From: Bremia lactucae
Taxonomy: Eukaryota; Oomycota; Peronosporomycetes; Peronosporales; Peronosporaceae
Assembly: GCF_004359215.1 (NCBI RefSeq)
Contig: NC_090617.1
Span: forward strand, 2,031,217 to 2,043,621
DNA length: 12,405 nt
Direction: 5' to 3'
Below are positions 1 through 6,564 of this stretch, piece by piece. Under the pieces are notes generated by a model, which did not search any database, had not been told where the DNA came from, and was given only the letters and a program-made list of their open reading frames with translations. Made by a program: the position numbers and the translations under genes. Position 1 is the stretch's first letter. The number at the start of each line of letters is the position of its first letter.

Positions 1-826
1 AACTCGCTCCAATTCGGATACGATTGGACGTAACCTCGAAGTATCTCTTCGAGGACGCGATTTACGCGTTCTGTTTGACCATCCGTTTCCGGGTGATCAG
101 ATGTTGACATAGTCAGCCGTGTTCCGAGAGATCGGAACACGGATTGCCAGAACGCCGCCGTGAATCTCGGATCTCTATCCGAGACTAATTCACGGGGTAA
201 CCCATGGAGTTTGAATACCGTGTCGATAAAGACACGGGCACAACCCGGAGCCGTAATCGACTCTGGTACCGCAGCAAGGTGTACCATCTTGCTGAATCTG
301 TCTACAAAAACAAGGATTCCATTGTTTTTGTGTTCGTCTTCGGGAAATCCGAAGACGAAGTCCATAGATACGGACTGCCAACACTCTGCCGGAAGTGGTA
401 GAGGTTGAAGAGGTGCACGGGATGAAGGGCTAGGCTTCACCCGTTGACATACCTCGCAAGCACTAATGTATTTGCGCACGAACTGATACTGGCGGGGCCA
501 GTAAAGTCGCGATTTACTGTGAGGTAAGTCTTCTCACGTCCACGATGTCCATTTGTTGGAGCATCGTGACACTCATACATGATGCGCAAGCGCAAATCAT
601 TGTCAGTTGGGACGACGACACGTGGGGTGTCGCCGGTAATGGCTGTGTAATACAATAAGCCGTTACGTGTTGTGAATCGATCGGATGGCGATCGATATAA
701 AGCCGGTAGATCTTTAAAAGATTTATCGGATGGATTCATGAGATGATCCATCAAATTAAGAAGGTCCTTATCTTCTTTGTAGGCTTTCTTTATGTCATCA
801 GCTAAGGTTGATGACGGAACCCACAT
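1..826 (-). pseudogene. Ty3/gypsy pol fragment: integrase (zinc domain and catalytic core)
   Basis: The minus strand from 826 encodes a linker (ADDIKKAYKEDKDLL) and then the integrase zinc-binding region, with HDAPTNGHRGREKTY and, after a one-base frameshift near 514, an ACEVCQ cysteine pair, making an HHCC module. The second frame stays open from about 513 to base 1. It holds the three acidic catalytic positions in the usual contexts: SMDF (first Asp), SDRDPRF (second Asp) and VNRVLEE (Glu). Integrase joins retrotransposon cDNA to host DNA. The C-terminal end lies outside the window. RNase H and reverse transcriptase, which should precede it, are missing because the sequence above 826 belongs to an inverted gag block. 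The frameshift makes it non-functional unless it is a sequencing error. Confidence 0.88.
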
Positions 827-1228
827 GTTCCGCTTGGAACTGGATACGCTTGAAGAAGCAGTATCCGTTGCGGAACAGGAGAACTTTAGCTTGAGACAGG
901 CTCAAGCTAGTTCGACATCGTATCGTCCTCCAAGACGACACAAGCTTGGAGGTCCAGAACCTATGGGCCTCACATATGTCAAGAGCGAGAAACCTTGCTT
1001 TTCGAACAATGAGCGATTGCATTTCTGCAACCGCTGTCAAAAGTTAAGTCGCCACGCTCATGAGTGTAGCGTCCCACACCCAGTACCGAAAGGTACTGAC
1101 CGTAATTTTGTACCGAATGCTTAAAAAGGCGACGGTCGCGGGTCCGACGTTGTTGCGAAATCGCAACAGCGAGGCGGACCGCCAAAAAATGGTCGGGGTC
1201 AGTAGGGGCGCAACGCCCTACTGATCCA
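821..1228 (+). pseudogene. gypsy gag C-terminal part, inverted inside copy A
   Basis: On the plus strand this encodes the end of Gag: FRLELDTLEEAVSVAEQE, a proline/arginine stretch (SYRPPRRHKLGG), then a zinc-knuckle-like segment at 1026-1067, CNRCQKLSRHAHEC. Its spacing is CX2CX5HX3C rather than the canonical CX2CX4HX4C, so the knuckle may be damaged. The first part matches the plus-strand gag copy ending at 4049. A TAA at 1122-1124 interrupts the frame. The frame then continues in a basic GGPPKNGRG tail to a TAG at 1203-1205. Gag N-terminal sequence of the same element lies next to it on the opposite strand, so this block was inverted after or during integration. Ends are approximate: about 816-822 and 1224-1235. 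Confidence 0.82.
1199..1224 (+). promoter_or_regulatory. Hairpin enclosing the gag stop codon, possible readthrough site
   Basis: The gag frame ends in CAG TAG GGG at 1200-1208. Bases 1199-1207 pair perfectly with 1216-1224 (9 bp, 8-base loop), so the TAG sits inside the stem. An open frame (GRNALL) follows the stop. A stop in a CAG-TAG-G context with RNA structure recalls gammaretroviral gag-pol readthrough, but there the structure lies downstream of the stop. The role here is inference. The site lies in an inverted, damaged copy just before the breakpoint. Confidence 0.3.
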
Positions 1229-1966
1229 GCTTCACGTGACCATCCGTGAGACCTTGCATGAACACCGTAATCAACGTGTGTTCATGAACTGGGTTGTTTG
1301 TGATACAACTCGCTAAGAGTCGTATATGCTAGGCATAAGCGTGAACATCACGTTTGCCTTGCTTGAATTTCAGAAGCTCTGATCCAGCTCTGAACTTAGC
1401 CCTAGGCGGTTCAAACGTCTGTTTGAGCTGGGCTTTAATAGCCTCTAGTGACCCAAAGACATATGGGTCGCGCGACTTAAGGCCTAGTGCCCAAGTTTTA
1501 GCACGACCTGCCAAATTTGACTGAGCAAATGCGACTTGCATTTGCTCGTCGACGATGTGACGAGCCCTTATGGCATCGTCCAACACGACAACCATCTTAA
1601 GAAAGAGTCTTCTTCGACTCCCCTATACTTAAAGATGTCAATCTTTAAGGTTTCTGGACGACGCGTGTGCGTCGTCCCAGGTACAGGGGTCTGTACCTGC
1701 TGTAACCTCAACAGTTCTGCCTGTTGATAGCATTGCTGATTAAGCAAGGCTGGCTTCTCCTTCGCCTCATAAAGTTCAAGTTGTATGAAATTGGCGATGG
1801 CTGAATGGAGGGCATCTCTGTCCAAACCGGACAGCATGGCCAAGATGGCATCGTTCCCTTCGGTCGAGCTCATTTGTTCTACCGCACTCCTTTCTATGTC
1901 ACTTAGAAAGGAGTAGCTTCCAGGGGAAACGTGATGCGTGTTTCCATCATCATCTAACATGTCCAC
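1229..1966 (-). pseudogene. gypsy gag N-terminal part, copy A
   Basis: The minus strand from 1966 encodes the Gag N-terminus (DMLDDDGNTHHVSPGSYSFL), an acidic/helical region and the gag core (FAQSNLAGRAKTWALGL and LKQTFEPPRAKFRA), which resembles the retrotransposon gag family that forms the particle shell. It matches the plus-strand copy starting at 2743. Damage visible: the first codon is GTG where the other copy has ATG (next ATG is at 1960); there is a frameshift around 1590, where the frame ending in RWLSCW gives way to LDDAIRARH; and a TAG at 1331-1329 stands where the other copy has CAG. Homology stops near 1229, where the strand switches to the inverted C-terminal block. Confidence 0.87.
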
Positions 1967-1998
1967 AATGTTTTATAATATAACTGTGGTCCTTGGAC

Positions 1999-2017
1999 GG
2001 ACTACAAAGTGCTACCA
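1999..2017 (-). other. Primer-binding site, gypsy copy A
   Basis: Two bases after the LTR end (TGTAAC on the plus strand at 2020), the minus strand reads TGGTAGCACTTTGTAGTCC. A tract beginning TGG just after an LTR is the expected complement of a tRNA CCA end, which primes minus-strand cDNA. The same tract occurs at 2695-2713 in copy B. I cannot name the tRNA. Confidence 0.7.
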
Positions 2018-2019
2018 GG

Positions 2020-2356
2020 TGTAACGGGGCACTACGAGTTGTACTGCTTCAGTACAAGTCCACTTCGCACTGTTTATTGCGAGTGGTGCCTCACGTTATT
2101 TCACGTACACTAGTACGTGCACAGGAAGTCTACTCTTTAAAACACTTGCTTTAAAGAGGATTAAAAGTAAAATCTATATAATATAATTAAAATCTTCTGT
2201 TTCTATCGAATTAATACTAACTTAATTATAAACTAATACAATATATGTAGTAAAAGTCGTATCTGTCTCTCTGTTTGCGCGCGTCCAGTGCTGACTGGAC
2301 CGCGGAGCAAGTAGATATAATGGTTTATATCTACCAATGAATAAGCTTTCCGAATA
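2020..2356 (-). repeat. 5' LTR of gypsy copy A, upstream edge fused to copy B
   Basis: The gag-proximal end is sharp: on the plus strand it starts TGTAACGGGGC at 2020, the same start as the solo LTR at 10777. Similarity continues through the 2050-2125 region, an AT-rich centre and the GTCCAGT...ACTGGAC and AGATATAA...TTATATCT hairpins near 2283-2330. The distal end, which should carry the other TGTAAC/GTTACA terminus, is not found. Instead the sequence passes through tandem repeats into an LTR of opposite orientation, so 2356 is only the midpoint of the symmetry. The retained arm includes a CTCTTTAAA/TTTAAAGAG stem at 2133-2158. Confidence 0.75.
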
Positions 2357-2435
2357 TTACTATTCGGATGGATGAGCTTTCCGAATATTACTATTCGGAT
2401 GGATGAGCTTTCCGAATATTGCTATTCGGAAAGCT
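2344..2435. repeat. 31-bp tandem repeat, palindromic unit, at the LTR-LTR centre
   Basis: The unit AGCTTTCCGAATATTACTAT followed by TCGGATGGATG recurs with period 31 at 2344, 2375 and 2406. A diverged fourth unit starts at 2467. The third unit contains a perfect inverted repeat: 2406-2418 pairs with 2423-2435 (13 bp, 4-base loop). The array lies close to the midpoint between the two opposed LTRs. Confidence 0.85.
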
Positions 2436-2692
2436 AATCCGTTGGTGGTCACCCATCGGATGGATGAGCTCTCTGAATATTACTATTTGGAAAGCTTATC
2501 CATTGGTAGATATAGGCCATTATATCTACTTGCTCCGCGGACCAGTCAGCACTGGACGCGCGCAAAGAGAGAGACGGATAATACATTTTTACACGTACAG
2601 TGTACGTCACCTAACGGAAGGCACCACTCACAACTGAAGCAGTGTGAAGTGGACTTGTACTGAAACAGTACAAGTCGTAGTGCCCCGTTACA
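2357..2692 (+). repeat. 5' LTR of gypsy copy B, with internal deletion
   Basis: It ends GCCCCGTTACA at 2692, the mirror of copy A's LTR end. Going outward it matches the other arm through the ACTTGTACTG/CAGTACAAGT hairpin, the CACTCAC/GTGAAGTG stem (2625-2651) and the 2542-2555 CCAGT/ACTGG stem. Between about 2565 and 2605 it lacks roughly 130 bases of AT-rich LTR interior that copy A carries at about 2120-2260. Its outer end is not definable because it merges with the tandem repeats. Confidence 0.75.
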
Positions 2693-2694
2693 CC

Positions 2695-2713
2695 TGGTAG
2701 CACTTTGTAGTCC
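2695..2713 (+). other. Primer-binding site, gypsy copy B
   Basis: TGGTAGCACTTTGTAGTCC starts two bases after the LTR end at 2692. It is identical to the tract at the same place in copy A, which supports it as the site where a tRNA 3' end anneals to prime reverse transcription. Confidence 0.72.
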
Positions 2714-2742
2714 GTCCAAGGACCACATTTTCCACATCTAAC

Positions 2743-4049
2743 ATGGACATGTTAGATGATAGTGGGAATACGCATCACGTTTCCCCTGAAAGCTACTCCT
2801 TTCTAAGTGATATAGAAAGGAGTGCGGTTGAACGAATGAGTTCGACCGTAGGAAACGATGCAATCTTGGCAATGCTGTCCAATTTGGACAGAGATGCCCT
2901 CCATTCANNNNNNNNNNNNNNNNNNNNNNNNNNNNNNNNNNNNNNNNNNNNNNNNNNNNNNNNNNNNNNNNNNNNNNNNNNNNNNNNNNNNNNNNNNNNN
3001 NNNNNNNNNNNNNNNNNNNNNNNNNNNNNNNNNNNNNNNNNNNNNNNNNNNNNNNNNNNNNNNNNNNNNNNNNNNNNNNNNNNNNNNNNNNNNNNNNNNN
3101 NNNNNNNNNNNNNNNNNNNNNNNNNNNNNNNNNNNNNNNNNNNNNNNNNNNNNNNNNNNNNNNNNNNNNNNNNNNNNNNNNNNNNNNNNNNNNNNNNNNN
3201 NNNNNNNNNNNNNNNNNNNNNNNNNNNNNNNNNNNNNNNNNNNNNNNNNNNNNNNNNNNNNNNNNNNNNNNNNNNNNNNNNNNNNNNNNNNNNNNNNNNN
3301 NNNNNNNNNNNNNNNNNNNNNNNNNNNNNNNNNNNNNNNNNNNNNNNNNNNNNNNNNNNNNNNNNNNNNNNNNNNNNNNNNNNNNNNNNNNNNNNNNNNN
3401 NNNNNNNNNNNNNNNNNNNNNNNNNNNNNNNNNNNNNNNNNNNNNNNNNNNNNNNNNNNNNNNNNNNNNNNNNNNNNNNNNNNNNNNNNNNNNNNNNNNN
3501 NNNNNNNNNNNNNNNNNNNNNNNNNNNNNNNNNNNNNNNNNNNNNNNNNNNNNNNNNNNNNNNNNNNNNNNNNNNNNNNNNNNNNNNNNNNNNNNNNNNN
3601 NNNNNNNNNNNNNNNNNNNNNNNNNNNNNNNNNNNNNNNNNNNNNNNNNNNNNNNNNNNNNNNNNNNNNNNNNNNNNNNNNNNNNNNNNNNGAGGTTTTT
3701 AAAACCCGACTCAAACAGACGTTTGAGCCACCAAGGGCTGAGTTCAGAGCTCGTTCAGAGCTTCTGAAACTTAAGCAAGGCAAGCGTGATGTGCACGCAT
3801 ATGCCCAGCACATACGACTCTTAGCGAGTTGTATTACCAATAACCCAGTCCATGAACACACGTTGATTACGGTGTTCATGCAAGGTCTTACGGATGGTCC
3901 CGTAAAGACCCACCTGTTCCGCTTGGAACTGGATACGCTTGAAGAAGCAATATCCGTTGCGGAACAGGAGGACTTTAGCTTGAGACAGGCTCAAGCAAGT
4001 TCGTCATCATATCGTCCACCAAGACGACATGAATTAGGAGGTCCAGAAC
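2743..4049 (+). pseudogene. gypsy gag, copy B (split by assembly gap, C-terminus lost)
   Basis: The ATG at 2743 opens a frame encoding the Gag N-terminus (MDMLDDSGNTHHVSPESYSF, then SDIERSAVERMSSTVGNDAI), which stops at the gap after 55 codons. After the gap, the frame open from 3692 encodes the gag core and C-terminal part: TRLKQTFEPPRAEFRARSEL, QHIRLLASCITNNP, FRLELDTLEEAISVAEQE and SYRPPRRHELGGPEL. Unlike copy A it has no stop in the visible parts, and it keeps CAG where copy A has TAG. It ends at 4049, before the zinc-knuckle region, where copia-derived sequence begins. The first stop is the TAA at 4052-4054. Structural Gag packages element RNA; this copy has lost its nucleic-acid-binding end. 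Confidence 0.85.
2908..3691. other. Assembly gap (784 N)
   Basis: The run of N interrupts gag of copy B. By alignment with copy A (last shared codon before the gap at 1802, first after it at 1445) the missing gag sequence should be about 356 bases, so the stated gap is some 430 bases too long or hides an insertion. Confidence 0.95.
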
Positions 4050-4050
4050 T

Positions 4051-4587
4051 TTAAAATAAGTGCCGACACGAAAAATCAGCCGAAAATATAGTTTTAGCGA
4101 TTCAGGAGGCCAAAGGAAACCACAACAATTTTGATAGCTCAAACAGTATTACTGAAAGCTTAAGTTAGATGCCTCGATACTAGACAGCGGGTCTTGCAGA
4201 CATCTCGTAAATGACGAATCTTTATTAAAAAACCTAAAGCCGTGTCAATTGGAGTGCCATTTGGCGGATGGCGAGATAATCCGACTCACTCAAGTCGGAA
4301 ATGTGGTTTTGACGGTGATGGCTCAAGGTCGTGAGAAGCAAATCACACTTACCGAGGTATCCAGGGCTTCCGAGCTTTCAAGAAACATTATTTCGTATGG
4401 CAAGCTCCAGTGTAAAGGTTTTGGTCTTGGGTATATCAGTAGTTGTCGCACCTTGACACGAAGGTCAGATGGAATGGTGATATTCGACATTGACATGAAA
4501 CAGAATTTGCTTAACGTGCAAGTGGTGGACACTGAGAAAAATCTTAAGTCCTCAAAAGAAGTGATAACCGCAGCGCTTGCTGAATGA
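4051..4587 (+). pseudogene. copia gag tail and aspartic protease
   Basis: The stretch 4051-4155 reads as a short lysine- and asparagine-containing segment (KCRHEKSAENIVLAIQ), which I take as the gag C-terminal tail, and ends in stop codons. From about 4156 another frame is open and encodes the retropepsin active site ILDSGSCRHLVN at about 4177-4212, followed by CHLADGEIIRL and GNVVLTVMAQG, the usual copia protease core. The frame ends at TGA 4585-4587 and the same frame continues into the integrase region. The protease would cut the polyprotein; here a frame change before it disrupts translation. Confidence 0.8.
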
Positions 4588-5545
4588 TCAAAGTCACCAA
4601 GCACCGACATCCAAAGTGGTACATTGTATCATTTTCACCAATTGTTGGGTCATCTTTCGTTTGACACCATTGAAAAGATGGCAAAGGAACTAAATTCTGG
4701 AATTGTGATTACGAGCTCTTCAAGGCCTATATGTATTTCGTGTGCTCAAGGGAAGCAGCTCGAAAACGCTCAGTCGAAAAAGATACAGGTAACAACTCCC
4801 CAATAGATCGAATTGGGGGGGGTCTGCTCAGATTTCAAGGGTCCTATGACGCCTATGGACAGACTTGGAAATACGTACCTAGTCTACTTTATCGATCACA
4901 AAACCAACTATTACAGGGCATTCTTGGCACCAACGAAGGATAAGGCAGCAAAGAAGTTTGAACACAGCGTTTTTCGAAGGAGATTTGGATATAAGATTAA
5001 CGTATTGCGTACTGATGCAGGTGGCGAATACGAAAGTATGGATTTATTTTGCAAAACCATTGGAGTAGCTCGCCAAGTCAACGAAGCTCGCAATCAACTT
5101 TCGAATGGCAAAGCAGAGCGTATAAACAGGACGATTTTAAACATGGCAAGGTCAATGATATTCGCTAGTCGGTTACCTATATCATTTTAGGGGATGCCGT
5201 AGAATACGCCGCCTTCATTGTAAATCGTAGTCCTACGAGTGCAAATGCAAAACGAGCATCACCAATCGAAGTGCTAACAAATTAAGTGCCAGATTTACGG
5301 GACATTGTAGCTTTTGGTTCCGTGTGTACTGTGTATTGAAACCCAGGCAAAAAATTAACTTGCACAACGATCTCAGGTAGGGATTATCCTTGGAAAAAGT
5401 GATGAAGTCATGGGGTTCAGCGTTTTCCTGCAGAAAGCCATTAAGGTTACGGTAACCCTACACGTGCAGAATGTTAAAACTTTTAGCACGGACCAAATCA
5501 TCAACTTCGAAGAACATCGGCTTTTGAAATCAAGGAGAAGAAGTA
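4588..5545 (+). pseudogene. copia GAG-pre-integrase and integrase core
   Basis: In the protease frame the sequence continues with YHFHQLLGHLSFDTIEKMAK and CISCAQGK, a histidine/cysteine zinc-binding module typical of GAG-pre-integrase. A TAG at 4804-4806 follows, then the integrase core with VCSDFKGPM (Asp), LRTDAGGEYES (Asp) and NGKAERINRTILNMARSM (Glu). TAG at 5188-5190 and a one-base shift interrupt it. The frame resuming at 5193 encodes DAVEYAAFIVNRSPTSANAK with further stops at 5283 and 5337. Another frame from 5368 encodes the region between integrase and RT, ending near NFEEHRLLKS. The catalytic triad is present but the protein cannot be made intact. Confidence 0.85.
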
Positions 5546-5563
5546 TACCATTCGAAACCCAAG

Positions 5564-6564
5564 ATGAAGACAGGTGTAAAAAAGACTAACACCTGGAAAA
5601 GGGATGCGCATCAGACCAGAAGTAAAGCCAGGTCAAATGAAGTGATACAGGCTCGGGAGGAGCCAATGAGACCTGCGCAAGTCGTTGCCCGCGTCTATGA
5701 AAGGGACCCTAAGCATTATGGTGAAGCCATGAAAAGTTCGAAATGCGAAGGGTGGAAGATAGCAATGACTGAAGAATTGAAGGCATTGGAAGATAATGGG
5801 GTGTGGGTATTGACTAAGCGACCGCCCCACAGTAACGCCTTACACACTAAATGTACAAGACGAAGAATGATTCTAATGGAGACATCGAACGATTAAAGGC
5901 CAGGCTTGTGGCATGTGGTAACGAGCAGGTATATGGAATTGATTTTGAATTCACTTTTGCTGCTGTTATGGATATGTCAACAGCTAAAGTGTTGCTGGCA
6001 TTGGCGGCCCTTTGGGGCTTTCCAGCCAAGAATGGAGGCATTTCGATGCTTACGTTAAGGCGGATAAAGAGCCAGGATAAAAGATATATCTCCACGTACC
6101 GCAGTCGATGAAATTGGTTACTGAAATCCAAATAAATTTTGGGCGTCAAAGACAAACACGAAGTTGTATTGGAATTACGAAAAAGTTAGTGCGACTTGAA
6201 ACAAGCGGGGCGTCTGTGGAGCCAATTGCTACATCATAAATGGAAAGGAGCAGGGTTTCAACAATGCACCTCAGACATGTGTCTTTATTGGAAACGCGAC
6301 AATATTGGTATTGTTGTTGTAAATGTACTTGTCGATGATCTTTTGACTACATGGACAATCTTAAGGGCTGTAGAAGATCTTTTCACGGGATTGAAGAGTT
6401 TATCCATCAAAGATCTGGGTCAAGTAAGCAAGTTTCTAGGAATGCGAGTGAAACTCGAAGATGCTCAAGGTTATATTCTAGATCAGGAGGAGACTATCAC
6501 TAAATTTTGCGTGAGGAAGCGAACCCCACGTGTGCACCCATTGGCGCCGACTGCTACGAAGTAG
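5564..6564 (+). pseudogene. copia reverse transcriptase
   Basis: The frame at 5564 carries a linker and then DPKHYGEAMKSSKCEGWKIA and EELKALEDNGVWVL, the start of the copia RT domain. It shifts near 5848 into a frame with YKTKNDSNGDIERLKARLVA and CGNEQVYGIDFEFTF. Near 6042 it shifts again (FDAYVKADKEPG), and from 6142 it returns to frame with LKQAGRLWSQLLHHKWKGAG. The catalytic aspartates appear at 6334-6339 in VLVDDLL, where the usual aromatic residue before VDD is leucine. TAG at 6187-6189 and TAA at 6078-6080 are further breaks. RT copies element RNA into cDNA. This copy is inactive. Confidence 0.87.

Larger units (their letters stand above)
1..1966. repeat. Dense array of short perfect hairpins in gypsy coding DNA
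   Basis: Twenty-four perfect stems of at least 7 bp were found by eye. Examples by arm positions: 34-41/47-54 (8), 117-127/132-142 (11), 165-172/177-184 (8), 304-313/322-331 (10), 333-343/349-359 (11), 676-683/689-696 (8), 887-895/901-909 (9), 1257-1265/1278-1286 (9), 1523-1532/1538-1547 (10), 1628-1636/1641-1649 (9), 1656-1664/1669-1677 (9), 1678-1686/1691-1699 (9), 1886-1896/1904-1914 (11). They tile both integrase and gag codons. Confidence 0.85.
1..2356 (-). mobile_element. Rearranged Ty3/gypsy LTR retrotransposon, copy A
   Basis: Reading the minus strand from about 2356 downwards gives an LTR, a primer-binding site, a short leader, the gag N-terminal part, an inverted gag C-terminal block and then the integrase part of pol, which runs out of the window at base 1. 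This order is the Ty3/gypsy order. About 2 kb or more expected between gag and integrase (protease, reverse transcriptase, RNase H) is absent. The element carries frameshifts, stop codons, a changed gag start codon and an internal inversion, so it is dead. The upstream LTR edge is not definable because it merges with the LTR of a second copy of opposite orientation. Confidence 0.85.
2357..4049 (+). mobile_element. Ty3/gypsy LTR retrotransposon, copy B, truncated
   Basis: Plus-strand LTR end, primer-binding site, leader and gag form a second copy of the family of copy A, head to head with it. The copies differ at many positions (for example LDDSGNTHHVSPES against LDDDGNTHHVSPGS), so copy B is not a simple assembly reflection of copy A. 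The element is cut off at 4049, inside gag, where copia sequence begins. No pol is left. Confidence 0.82.

Noticed and set aside
2344..2435. CRISPR-like array
   Set aside because: The repeats are directly adjacent with no unique spacers, and the genome is eukaryotic.
2743..3879. Long open frames (2743-3702, 2858-4054 plus; 2905-3879 minus) across the gap
   Set aside because: They are open only because N bases give no stops. Only the parts outside 2908-3691 carry evidence.
4050..4160. copia 5' LTR
   Set aside because: No TGTTGA start or copy of the 7326-7659 sequence occurs upstream. Gypsy gag runs straight into copia coding sequence.
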